Below are positions 1 through 6,198 of a stretch of 11,721 bases of DNA, one piece after another. The notes beneath the pieces were generated by a model. The model was not told the DNA's origin. It did not search any database and saw nothing but the letters and a program-made list of their open reading frames with translations. Origin of the DNA: Candidatus Bathyarchaeota archaeon (GTDB taxonomy: Archaea > Thermoproteota > Bathyarchaeia > Bathyarchaeales > Bathycorpusculaceae); contig DAOUSM010000012.1 in NCBI GenBank assembly GCA_030627225.1, positions 1 to 11,721 on the forward strand. The letters are read 5' to 3'. The translations under genes and the position numbers were made by a program. Position 1 is the first letter of the stretch; each line of letters opens with the position of its first letter.

Positions 1-302
1 TCGGGAAAGGGAGCATCCAAATACTCGTAAGTTTCTAAATCCATTATTTGAACCCCGGAGGGATTAACGGCAAAAACTTGACCGCTTCTCTTATCAATTA
101 TCGGCACTTCTGCGTTTGCATCCACAGGCTTAACGAAACTTCTTTTGACACCGTCAAAAATGCCTATAGCCACTATTCTTGCTTTGGCTGAGCCATGTTT
201 TCCAGGCTTTGATTTGGTTATGGCAACTATGTGGCATGGCTCATCATCAACAATTATATAGCCACCCACACGCAAACTTCCAACGGTGACAGGTTTACTC
301 AT
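1..302 (-). CDS. eif5A: Translation initiation factor aIF5A, 3' end cut by window edge
   Basis: Read on the minus strand from an ATG at 302-300, the frame stays open to base 1, giving the first 100 residues of a protein normally about 130 long. It begins MSKPVTVGSLRVGGYIIVDD. The loop SKPGKHGSAKARI carries the lysine (Lys35) that deoxyhypusine synthase modifies in this family, followed by the SH3-like domain ending and the start of the OB-fold. aIF5A binds the ribosome and helps form difficult peptide bonds, such as proline runs. A GGTGA ribosome site (311-307) lies 4 nt before the ATG and supports this start. The gene is divergent from NAD kinase across an 86-bp gap. The end of the OB domain is outside the window. 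The family call is secure. Confidence 0.96.
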   Translation of the reverse strand, partial: MSKPVTVGSLRVGGYIIVDDEPCHIVAITKSKPGKHGSAKARIVAIGIFDGVKRSFVKPVDANAEVPIIDKRSGQVFAVNPSGVQIMDLETYEYLDAPFP

Positions 303-337
303 ACACTCACCAGCTTGTTAAAGCCTTCATCCACAGC

Positions 338-347
338 AATTTTAAAC
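338..347 (-). promoter_or_regulatory. Putative TATA box of aIF5A
   Basis: Minus-strand GTTTAAAATT lies about 40 bp before the aIF5A ATG. With the usual spacing, transcription would start near 317, leaving a roughly 15-nt leader that still contains the GGTGA site. The match to archaeal TATA boxes is fair and was judged only by eye. Confidence 0.45.
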
Positions 348-353
348 AACACC

Positions 354-361
354 CATATATA
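354..361 (+). promoter_or_regulatory. Putative TATA box of the NAD kinase operon
   Basis: The plus-strand sequence CATATATA is centred about 31 bp before the NAD kinase GTG at 389. Predicted initiation near 382-386 would make this messenger leaderless or nearly so. The element lies only about 15 bp from the oppositely oriented aIF5A TATA box, so the two promoters share the same small region. Confidence 0.5.
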
Positions 362-388
362 GATTAAGGTGTCGCTAATACGTGAAAG

Positions 389-1249
389 GTGAAACTATTG
401 TTCAAAAGCGTCGGCTTGGTTGCCCGCTTCGACAGGAAAAAGGCCATAAGACTCGCAGAAGATTTAGCTAGACATCTAAGAGCAAAGGGATTAGAGGTAT
501 ACGTGGAGGACACATTAGCGAAGAAAATGGGCGCAGAGGAAAAAACTATTTCACTAGAGCGAATGAAAACTGATTTTATAATCACAATTGGTGGCGATGG
601 AACTATTTTAAGAACATGCGTCTCGATTCCGAAACCGGAAACCCCGATACTTGCGATAAACATGGGGGTTCGAGGTTTTCTAACAGAGGTTGAACCGAAA
701 GAGGCTTTAGCTGCGGTAGATAAGTGCCTAAAGAAAGAATTCACAATCGAAAGGTGCATGAAACTTTCGATAACTACAGATGATAGTATAAAGTTTCCAG
801 ACGCTTTAAATGAGGTACTAATATCAGCCGATGAACCAGCAAAATTACTTTACGCTCGAATTCTAAAGGACAAGGAACCCATCCTAAACTGTCAGGCAGA
901 CGGGTTAATGATAGCTACACAAACAGGCTCCACTGGCTATTCACTCTCGGCTGGAGGACCCGTTTTAGACCCAAGTGTGGATGCTTTTGTTCTAACACCC
1001 GTATGCGCTTTAAGCGTTTTTCGCTCTATCGTTTTTCCATCAAATTCAAACATCACAATTGAGGTTATGAGACCAAGAAAAATACTTGTGGTAATTGACG
1101 GGCATCACCGCCAAATCCTAAGTTCTAGGCTTCCAAGCCTAACCGTTACACGTTCCAAACATGTAACTTCTTTCATAAGGTTCAAGGAAAACTTTTACCA
1201 TCGCTTAAGAAACAGACTTCTTTTCAAGGGACTTGGAGGAAAAATCTAA
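389..1249 (+). CDS. nadK: NAD kinase (ATP/polyphosphate-NAD kinase)
   Basis: Phosphorylates NAD to NADP in the cytosol. The 286-residue length is normal for the family. The N-terminal Rossmann-like half contains the signature GGDG at residues 68-71 (TIGGDGTILR). The NE pair follows at 141-142 (PDALNEVLI), then ADG at 170-172 and TGSTGYSLSAGGP at about 179-191, the conserved nucleotide-binding stretch of the C-terminal domain. Start is GTG at 389. GGTG overlaps the start codon itself, so no well-spaced ribosome site is seen, consistent with a leaderless messenger from the TATA box at 354-361. It is the first gene of a plus-strand run and is followed at once by the Nob1-like gene. The loop after the STGY motif differs from bacterial enzymes, as archaeal ones do. 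No missing catalytic residue was noticed. Confidence 0.95.
   Translation: MKLLFKSVGLVARFDRKKAIRLAEDLARHLRAKGLEVYVEDTLAKKMGAEEKTISLERMKTDFIITIGGDGTILRTCVSIPKPETPILAINMGVRGFLTEVEPKEALAAVDKCLKKEFTIERCMKLSITTDDSIKFPDALNEVLISADEPAKLLYARILKDKEPILNCQADGLMIATQTGSTGYSLSAGGPVLDPSVDAFVLTPVCALSVFRSIVFPSNSNITIEVMRPRKILVVIDGHHRQILSSRLPSLTVTRSKHVTSFIRFKENFYHRLRNRLLFKGLGGKI
1235..1239 (+). promoter_or_regulatory. Ribosome-binding site GGAGG before the Nob1-like gene
   Basis: GGAGG sits inside the last codons of NAD kinase. It is 9 nt from an ACG at 1249 that is in frame with the Nob1-like protein, but 30 nt from the TTG at 1270. The spacing favours initiation at or near 1249, even though no ATG, GTG or TTG is present there. 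Confidence 0.4.
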
Positions 1250-1269
1250 CGGATAAAAAAGTCATAGTT

Positions 1270-1776
1270 TTGGATACATCCGCCTTTGTAGCTGGTTTTG
1301 ACCCGTTTTCAATAAGCGAAGAACAATACACAGTTCCAATAGTTAAAGAGGAGATAAGGGGAAGCTCTATGGCTTGGGTTAGGTTTAAAACGGCTGTAGA
1401 AAGCGGAAAGCTAAAAGTTAGAACAGCAAAAAAGATTTTCCTCGATAAAGTAAAGACATCTGCTACACTTGTCGGAGACACATTTTTCCTCTCAGAAGCA
1501 GACTGTCAAGTTTTAGCATTAGCTTTAGAACTTAAGACACAAGGTTATTCTCCGCTGATTGCAACAGACGACTACTCGATACAAAACGTTGCGAATCAAA
1601 TGGGTATAAAGTTTGCCTCATTAGCTACTTTCGGCATCCGCTTCCGTTTACAGTGGATAAGATACTGCCCAGCATGTCACAAAAAATATCCCGCGGGCTA
1701 TAAATCTAGAAAATGTGAGGTATGCGGCACGGAATTAAAAAGAAAACCATTAAGAAGAAATCTACTTAAACCATAA
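1270..1776 (+). CDS. nob1: Nob1-like endoribonuclease (PIN domain plus zinc ribbon)
   Basis: Archaeal Nob1 proteins cut the 3' end of 16S rRNA during small-subunit maturation. Numbered from the TTG at 1270, PIN acidic residues appear at Asp2 (LDTSAF), Glu27/28 (VKEEIRG), Asp78 (LSEADCQVLALA) and Asp100/101 (ATDDYSIQNVA), in family order. A C-terminal zinc ribbon has CPAC (133-136) and CEVCG (149-153), then a basic tail. The 168 residues approach the usual 160-180. TTG at 1270 is the only standard in-frame start nearby, but it removes the first beta strand: the frame upstream reads DKKVIV and aligns with family N-termini. A GGAGG at 1235-1239 is well placed for ACG at 1249, so the true start is probably upstream (see findings). 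The gene follows NAD kinase with almost no gap, so it is co-transcribed. Confidence 0.88.
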   Translation: MDTSAFVAGFDPFSISEEQYTVPIVKEEIRGSSMAWVRFKTAVESGKLKVRTAKKIFLDKVKTSATLVGDTFFLSEADCQVLALALELKTQGYSPLIATDDYSIQNVANQMGIKFASLATFGIRFRLQWIRYCPACHKKYPAGYKSRKCEVCGTELKRKPLRRNLLKP

Positions 1777-1805
1777 CAACAAATGAACTTTTATGAATCA
1801 TACTT

Positions 1806-1810
1806 GGTGA
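1806..1810 (+). promoter_or_regulatory. GGTGA ribosome site for the pyruvate-kinase-C-like gene
   Basis: GGTGA lies 7 nt before ATG at 1818, the same arrangement used by other genes in this window. It directly abuts the GTG at 1811, which is too close to serve that codon. It therefore points to 1818 as the biological start, although 1818 is in a different frame from the body of the gene. Confidence 0.6.
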
Positions 1811-2392
1811 GTGCTTTATGAGCGTTGTAGAAAGAAAAGTGGCTACTTTAAGGAAGCAGGCAGACATAACACCGACGCATTATTGAGGCTTGTTAGGGAA
1901 TATATGGAAAAAGAGGGAATAAAGGACATTGTGGTTGCTTCAACAACCGGTGAAACGGGAGCAAAGGCATCTAAAATCTTCAAAGGATACAATGTTGTTA
2001 TAGTTACACACTACTTTGGTTTCCGAGAACCTGGGAAAATTGAGTTACAAGAAGAGTATAAAAAAGAAATCTTGGCAAACGGAGCGAAGATTTTCACGGG
2101 TATCCACGCGTTAAGCGGTGTGGAACGAGCAATCCGCAAAGATTTTGGCACAATCCAGCCCTTAGAACTAATCGCTAACACGCTTAGACTTATGGGTGAA
2201 GGAACAAAAGTATGCGTAGAAATCACCTTAATGGCGGCAGACGCAGGTTTAATTCCTGTTGATAAGGATATAATCGCCATCGCTGGGACGGGAAGAGGCG
2301 CAGACACTGCGCTTCGAATAAGACCCGCAAACACCTCAAGGTTTTTCGATTTAAAAATAAGGGAAGTTATAGCAAAGCCGTATAGCTTCTAA
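1811..2392 (+). CDS. Pyruvate-kinase alpha/beta (C-terminal) domain-like protein, probable 5' frameshift
   Basis: Resembles the small archaeal family typified by Archaeoglobus AF0103, whose fold is like the C-terminal domain of pyruvate kinase. No biochemical function is known to me. Conserved stretches are GRHNTDALL (17-25), VVASTTGETGAKA (41-53), HALSGVERAI (99-108), KVCVEITLMAADAG (133-146) and GTGRGADTALRIRPA (159-173). Read from GTG at 1811 the protein is 193 residues and starts MLYERCRKKSGYF. However, ATG at 1818, correctly spaced after GGTGA, reads MSVVERKV in another frame. Joining this to GYFKEAGRHNT reproduces the family N-terminus (MEKKIVYF-like) and gives about 191 residues. One missing base near 1839-1841 would explain it. 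The gene follows the Nob1-like gene by about 35 bp, probably in the same transcript. The family call is good; the first ten residues are doubtful. Confidence 0.85.
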   Translation: MLYERCRKKSGYFKEAGRHNTDALLRLVREYMEKEGIKDIVVASTTGETGAKASKIFKGYNVVIVTHYFGFREPGKIELQEEYKKEILANGAKIFTGIHALSGVERAIRKDFGTIQPLELIANTLRLMGEGTKVCVEITLMAADAGLIPVDKDIIAIAGTGRGADTALRIRPANTSRFFDLKIREVIAKPYSF

Positions 2393-2420
2393 GAATTATG
2401 GAACATAGAAACACTTACAA

Positions 2421-2430
2421 AACATTTATT
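2421..2430 (+). promoter_or_regulatory. Weak candidate TATA box before the MFS gene
   Basis: The 84-bp gap before the transporter contains ACATTTATTG, about 50 bp upstream of the TTG start, leaving room for a leader of roughly 25 nt. The match is weak. The gene could equally be read through from the upstream run. Confidence 0.25.
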
Positions 2431-2476
2431 GAGAACCCTCCGTTAAGAGAAAAACCTCAAGGATGGAAGTAAACCA

Positions 2477-3751
2477 TTGAAGCTAGCGAAGAAGCTGAAG
2501 GAAGAATTCTCTTTCTTTAAGGGAAATTATCTTATACTTATTATAAGTTGGATTCTGATGGATTTTGCTGGAGAATTACCCGGAACATACTATTCGGACT
2601 ATGTTATCCAACTTGGTGGAAGTGCCACAATCCTAGGATTAATCACCCTGGTTTCAATGCTGGCTTTGGCTTCTGTCCAGTTTCTAGGAGGATATTTAGC
2701 GGACAAGTATGGAAGACGATGGCTTGTTTCAACCCTAACATTCGGCGTAGCCCTCTCATACATTTTTTATGCAACCGCTCCAAGCTGGCACCTCATCTTA
2801 ATTGGAGCCACAATACAGAATCTATGCTTACTTTACCAACCAGCATTAATAGCTATGATGGCTGATTCGCTGCCACCTAAGAAGCGGGGAATGGGATTCT
2901 CCATATTAAACTTGATAACAAGCGTTGCCACAACCCCTGCCCCAGCTGTAGCTCTTCTGCTAGTGACTACTTATGGCTCTATAACGGGCATGAGAATAGC
3001 GTACACTTTCGTTACAATTTTGTTTATTGCAGCGGCAACAGTACGACTAAAACTGAAGGAAAGCATGAAAAACACAGAGAAATTGAACTTGAAGGAAGCG
3101 TTACATTCTTATCCTAAAGCTCTAAAAGAGGGAATAAACATTTGGAAAGTGGTGCCACGTTCAACGTTATTCCTATTCTTCTCCACACTTATTACGCGTT
3201 TCTCATTTTCCATGACGGGAGCGCTTTTCCTAGTTTACGCTTTCTATGAACTTAGAATCGGGGGAGGTACAGATGACCTAGCTCTACAGCTTGCCCGTGA
3301 GAGATGGGGTTATGTCATGATAGCCTTGTTCATATGCATGATAATCCTATCTTTTCCAACTGGGAAGCTGATCGATAAGGTTGGTAGAAAAATTCCGTTA
3401 ATCGTATCCGGTCTATTGATGATTCCAGCTGTCTTACTTTTTGTTTATGGAAGTTATTTAACTCTCTTTATAGTCCTGCCTCTTTTTGGGTTTGCACAGC
3501 TTCTTGGCTTTTCAGCTTATCAAACATTATTCGCTGACCTTGTCCCACAAACACAACGTGGAAAAGTTACTGGTTCAATGAACTTTTTCACTTACATATT
3601 CATGGCTATTGGTGGAATAGCGGGTGGACTGTTATATGATAACGTGTCCCCACAGCTTCCATTCCTTCTCATGCCAATCCTCATTGTTCCATCAGTTCTT
3701 CTAATAGTTTTTCATGTGCATGAGCCTAAACCAGAGGAAAGACAAGCCTAG
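2477..3751 (+). CDS. Major facilitator superfamily transporter, about 12 membrane segments
   Basis: A 424-residue integral membrane protein of normal MFS length, rich in hydrophobic segments of about 20 residues. The family signature between helices 2 and 3 is clear: GGYLADKYGRRW (71-82). Its counterpart in the second half is FPTGKLIDKVGRKIPL (293-308). The ADSLPPKKRGMGFS stretch (129-142) is mirrored by ADLVPQTQRGKVTGS (353-367), showing the internal duplication of the fold. A charged central loop (about 192-228) joins the halves, and the last residues are cytoplasmic and charged. The substrate cannot be told from sequence; drug or metabolite export and uptake are all possible. Start is TTG at 2477, with GGATGGAAG about 10 nt upstream as a poor ribosome site; the ATG at 2464 is out of frame and stops at once. 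The gene converges on the GNAT gene. Confidence 0.9.
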   Translation: MKLAKKLKEEFSFFKGNYLILIISWILMDFAGELPGTYYSDYVIQLGGSATILGLITLVSMLALASVQFLGGYLADKYGRRWLVSTLTFGVALSYIFYATAPSWHLILIGATIQNLCLLYQPALIAMMADSLPPKKRGMGFSILNLITSVATTPAPAVALLLVTTYGSITGMRIAYTFVTILFIAAATVRLKLKESMKNTEKLNLKEALHSYPKALKEGINIWKVVPRSTLFLFFSTLITRFSFSMTGALFLVYAFYELRIGGGTDDLALQLARERWGYVMIALFICMIILSFPTGKLIDKVGRKIPLIVSGLLMIPAVLLFVYGSYLTLFIVLPLFGFAQLLGFSAYQTLFADLVPQTQRGKVTGSMNFFTYIFMAIGGIAGGLLYDNVSPQLPFLLMPILIVPSVLLIVFHVHEPKPEERQA

Positions 3752-3802
3752 GCCATTGGTAATCCATATATTTTCTGTTTAACAAGAGTGGAAGTTCTGA
3801 AC

Positions 3803-3810
3803 ATTTTTTA
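3803..3810 (+). terminator. T-run terminator after the MFS gene
   Basis: The 79-bp convergent gap contains a run of six T at 3804-3809, about 50 bp after the transporter stop, plus a T-rich patch near 3768-3780. Archaeal RNA polymerase commonly stops at such oligo-T tracts without a hairpin. No comparable tract is seen for the opposite strand. Confidence 0.4.
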
Positions 3811-3830
3811 CTTGTGTGTAGAAAGCATGG

Positions 3831-4259
3831 TTAGACTTCGTTGCTGTCGCGTTTGCTGAAGTATATTATGTCGCGGTGTTCGATGTAGCCGCATTCCTTA
3901 AACAATTTTTTCGATATAGTATTGTAATCTTCGATTAGGGCGCAGAAAATTCGGATACCATGTTTCCTAAGTATTTTTTCGGACTCCGCGATTAAAACCT
4001 TGGCAATTCCACGATATCTGTGGTCTGGGTCAACGGCTAAGCGGTTTATCCAGCCTTTCCGCAAGTCACAGCTTATAATAACTGTGCCAACGAGACGGTT
4101 GTTTTCAAAGGCTCCTAGGAAAAATTCCGGGTTTGCCTTCATTTGCGCCGCTGTTGCCGTTTTGCTATCTCTTCCTTTTGGTTTAAAGGGTAATTTCGCC
4201 CTAGACCAAAGCCTCACCATTTCTTCGTAATCGCTTATTGTTAGTCTGCGGATTTCCAT
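3831..4259 (-). CDS. GNAT-family N-acetyltransferase
   Basis: A 142-residue single-domain protein of the GCN5-related acetyltransferase fold, transferring an acetyl group from acetyl-CoA to an amine. Motif A is visible as INRLAVDPDHRYRGIAKVLI (71-90), with the pyrophosphate-binding R-Y-R-G-I-A at 81-86. A typical N-terminal strand (MEIRRLTISDYEEMVRLW) and a C-terminal NTISKKLFKECGYIEHRDI complete the fold. The substrate is not evident. ATG at 4259 is the chosen start; no strong ribosome site is seen, and it lies 19 bp after the aminotransferase stop, so it is probably translated from the same messenger. The pairing suggests an amino-compound substrate, but this is inference. Acetylation of a protein N-terminus or an antibiotic cannot be excluded. 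Confidence 0.88.
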   Translation of the reverse strand: MEIRRLTISDYEEMVRLWSRAKLPFKPKGRDSKTATAAQMKANPEFFLGAFENNRLVGTVIISCDLRKGWINRLAVDPDHRYRGIAKVLIAESEKILRKHGIRIFCALIEDYNTISKKLFKECGYIEHRDIIYFSKRDSNEV

Positions 4260-4278
4260 GTAAACACGCTGTTAGGCT

Positions 4279-5616
4279 TTAGCTTTCCTTTCCAACTTCT
4301 CTTACAACATCTTCGATTATTTCTAATGCTGCATCCACAAGTTCTCTGGTAATGTTGAGCGGCGGCGCAATTCTGACAGTTGAAACTCCACAGGTTATGA
4401 CGGCGACTCCACGTTTCCACGAACGCGTCATAATTTCACTGGCTTTCTGAGCCGCTGCTTTTTTACTTTCCTTGTTTTCCACGATTTCCACGCCTATCAT
4501 TAAGCCTTTGCCTCTTACGTCGCCGATGATTTCGTTTTGCTCTTTTAATTCTTCAAGTCGCTTCATAATGTATGTGCCTTGTTTGGTTGCATTTTCCAAA
4601 AGCCTTTCTTCTTTTATAACGTCTATGACTGCGCTTGCAGCAACGCAAGAAAGAGGGTTACCGCCGAATGTGCTTGCATGTGAACCCCCAACCCAGTCCA
4701 TAACCTTTGCTTTGGCAATGGTTGCTCCTAATGGTAGTCCAGAAGCTAATGCTTTTGCGCTGCATAAAATATCTGGTTCAACGTTCCAGTTTTCAATTGC
4801 AAACCATTTTCCAGTTCTACCCATGCCAGCTTGCACTTCATCATCTATAAGCAATATGCCATACTTGTCAGCGAGTTTCTTTAATCGTTGGAAATACTCT
4901 GGTGGTGGAACGACGTATCCGCCTTCGCCTTGGATGGGTTCAAAAAGTATTGCGGCAACATCTTCGGGAGGCACATATTTCTGGAAGACAAATTCGTCGA
5001 TGAAGTCTATGCACCAGTAGCGGCAGTCGGGATAAGTTTGTTTGAAGGGGCAACGGTAACAGTATGGATATGGAACATGAGTGACACCGGGCATTAATGG
5101 AAAGAAGTAGCGCTTTTGAGTAGGTTTGCTGGCAGTTAAGGATAAGGCTCCAATTGTGCGCCCGTGAAAAGCGCTTATGAAGCCGATGAATAGCTGTTTG
5201 CGGGTGTGCCATTTCGCAAGCTTAATCCCTGCTTCGATTGCTTCGGCTCCGCTGTTGCCGAAATAAACTTTTTTATCAAAGCTTCCAGGTGTGATCTCTA
5301 CTAGTTTTTCCGCGAGGTTAACGACTTCATTGTAGTAAAAGTCCGTGTTCGAGTAATGTAAGAAGCGGTCACATTGATTCTTTATGGCTGTAATCACTTT
5401 GGGATGATTATGACCAACGTTTAGGCACACCAAGCCAGAGTTGAAGTCTATGTATTCATTTCCGTCCACGTCTCTTACTATACAGCCCTTCCCGGATTCA
5501 ACGACGAGCGGATAAAACCGCACATAGGAAGGCGAAATCAGGCTTTCATCTTTTTTAACCAATTCCCTTGCTTTGGGTCCTGGTGGATTAACAACTATTT
5601 TTGGGTAGGCACTCAT
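4279..5616 (-). CDS. Class III PLP-dependent aminotransferase (acetylornithine/4-aminobutyrate/ornithine type)
   Basis: Transfers amino groups between an omega- or alpha-amino substrate and a 2-oxoacid, using PLP. Numbered from GTG 5625, landmarks are GNSGAEA (123-129, phosphate-binding), FHGRTIGALS (153-162), EPIQGEGGY (229-237), DDEVQAGMGRTG (261-272, with the aspartate binding the ring nitrogen) and SAKALASGLPLGA (289-301) with PLP lysine 291. STFGGNPLSC follows at 318-327. Length is normal. ATG at 5616 (445 residues) is preferred over GTG at 5625: GGTGA at 5626-5622 lies 5 nt before the ATG and overlaps the GTG. The family includes Thermococcales ornithine aminotransferases and amino-acid racemases, so the exact substrate is open. 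A four-cysteine loop (C189, C192, C201, C205) is notable. It heads a two-gene unit with the GNAT. Confidence 0.93.
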   Translation of the reverse strand: MSAYPKIVVNPPGPKARELVKKDESLISPSYVRFYPLVVESGKGCIVRDVDGNEYIDFNSGLVCLNVGHNHPKVITAIKNQCDRFLHYSNTDFYYNEVVNLAEKLVEITPGSFDKKVYFGNSGAEAIEAGIKLAKWHTRKQLFIGFISAFHGRTIGALSLTASKPTQKRYFFPLMPGVTHVPYPYCYRCPFKQTYPDCRYWCIDFIDEFVFQKYVPPEDVAAILFEPIQGEGGYVVPPPEYFQRLKKLADKYGILLIDDEVQAGMGRTGKWFAIENWNVEPDILCSAKALASGLPLGATIAKAKVMDWVGGSHASTFGGNPLSCVAASAVIDVIKEERLLENATKQGTYIMKRLEELKEQNEIIGDVRGKGLMIGVEIVENKESKKAAAQKASEIMTRSWKRGVAVITCGVSTVRIAPPLNITRELVDAALEIIEDVVREVGKES

Positions 5617-5621
5617 TTGCT

Positions 5622-5626
5622 TCACC
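5622..5626 (-). promoter_or_regulatory. GGTGA ribosome site deciding the aminotransferase start
   Basis: On the minus strand GGTGA is followed by AGCAA and then ATG at 5616. The GTG at 5625 falls inside the ribosome site itself, so it is unlikely to be the start. Confidence 0.65.
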
Positions 5627-5654
5627 GCTGGAGACTAACGATTAGAAAAGACGA

Positions 5655-5664
5655 TTTTATATAA
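5655..5664 (-). promoter_or_regulatory. TATA box of the aminotransferase-GNAT unit
   Basis: Minus-strand TTATATAAAA is a near-ideal archaeal TATA box. Initiation about 25 bp on, near 5635, would give a leader of about 19 nt that contains the GGTGA site and ends at ATG 5616. The fit of promoter, leader and ribosome site supports a separate transcription unit. Confidence 0.7.
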
Positions 5665-5720
5665 CTATCTATAAAGTCTCCTAGAAAAGAAACATAGAAA
5701 ATAAGATTTAGAGCTTGAAA

Positions 5721-5760
5721 CAGTCTAGTTCCTTTCATATCGCAACTTGAGGAAAGACTG
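5721..5760 (-). terminator. Hairpin 6 bp after the Alba stop, possible terminator
   Basis: CAGTCT (5721-5726) pairs with AGACTG (5755-5760). After a 2-nt bulge, TTCC (5729-5732) pairs with GGAA (5751-5754), giving a stem of about 10 bp around an 18-nt loop. On the Alba transcript it is followed by a T-rich stretch (about 5675-5710). A terminator or 3'-end-stabilising structure is plausible; chance pairing is possible. Confidence 0.4.
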
Positions 5761-5766
5761 ACACAC

Positions 5767-6105
5767 TTATAGTTTGGTCACTGTTATTTCAATCGTTGAA
5801 ACGTTTGTTTTTTGACCCTCGCCTCTGGTGACTTCCTCTGTGCCTATAGAGATTCCTTGTAGCTGTAGGTCTTTCATGAAAACACGTCTTAACAATTCGA
5901 CCGTATCAACTGCTCTACTAATTGCCTGCCCTCTAGCCTTTACAACAACTTTTTCGGCGCCGGAATTAAAGAAGGTTAGGCAGGCAACCACGTAGTTCAT
6001 CACTGGTTTTCTACCGATTAGCACCATGTTTTCGTTGACTTGCACGGTCTTTTTCGGTTTTGCATTTTTCTCGTGTTTTTCTTCCATCTTCTTTTCTTCG
6101 GTCAT
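5767..6105 (-). CDS. albA: Alba, archaeal chromatin/RNA-binding protein
   Basis: A small basic dimeric protein that coats DNA and RNA in archaea. The 112 residues start with a charged, lysine/glutamate-rich tail of about 20 residues, longer than in many Alba proteins. The Alba fold follows: VLIGRKPVMNYVVACLTFF (28-46), with Lys33 matching the lysine whose acetylation or methylation is known to affect DNA binding in other Alba proteins. Next come VVVKARGQAISRAVDTVELLRR (54-75) and ISIGTEEV plus a flexible GEGQKTN loop before the last strand TIEITVTKL. ATG at 6105 is set by a strong AAAGGAGGT (6119-6111), with GGAGG 6 nt upstream. It is monocistronic by layout: own promoter upstream, hairpin downstream, and the next gene has its own TATA box. 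Confidence 0.95.
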   Translation of the reverse strand: MTEEKKMEEKHEKNAKPKKTVQVNENMVLIGRKPVMNYVVACLTFFNSGAEKVVVKARGQAISRAVDTVELLRRVFMKDLQLQGISIGTEEVTRGEGQKTNVSTIEITVTKL

Positions 6106-6110
6106 ATCAT

Positions 6111-6119
6111 ACCTCCTTT
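6111..6119 (-). promoter_or_regulatory. Strong ribosome-binding site of Alba
   Basis: AAAGGAGGT is the longest match to the 16S 3' end in the window, as expected for an abundant protein. An ATG directly abutting it (6110) is followed by TGA after one codon, so the ATG at 6105 is the productive start. Confidence 0.75.
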
Positions 6120-6172
6120 AGAATTGCAGCGGTCGGCTGTGCAAAGTAGACTATATGATAAATTATGATGCT

Positions 6173-6183
6173 CTTATATTTTT
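6173..6183 (-). promoter_or_regulatory. Putative TATA box of Alba
   Basis: Minus-strand AAAAATATAAG lies about 70 bp before the Alba ATG. Initiation near 6150 would give a leader of roughly 45 nt. A second AT-rich candidate (about 6152-6162) would give a shorter leader; the two cannot be separated by eye. Confidence 0.4.
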
Positions 6184-6198
6184 CCGTACAGTGTGAAA

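Noticed and set aside
364..759. Minus-strand open frame of 131 codons opposite NAD kinase
   Set aside because: It has no recognisable family, and the opposite strand carries a clear NAD kinase; it is a shadow frame.
989..1040. Altered loop after the STGY motif of NAD kinase (PVCALSVFRS instead of the bacterial form)
   Set aside because: Archaeal NAD kinases vary strongly here, and the catalytic GGDG, NE and STGY motifs are intact; not evidence of loss of function.
2548..2865. Second plus-strand open frame inside the MFS gene
   Set aside because: The composition is not that of a known protein, and it lies wholly inside a convincing transporter in another frame.
6102..6110. Two-codon ATG-ATA-TGA mini open frame overlapping the Alba ATG
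   Set aside because: Its ATG abuts the ribosome site with no spacing, so it is unlikely to be translated; it is best explained as leader sequence.
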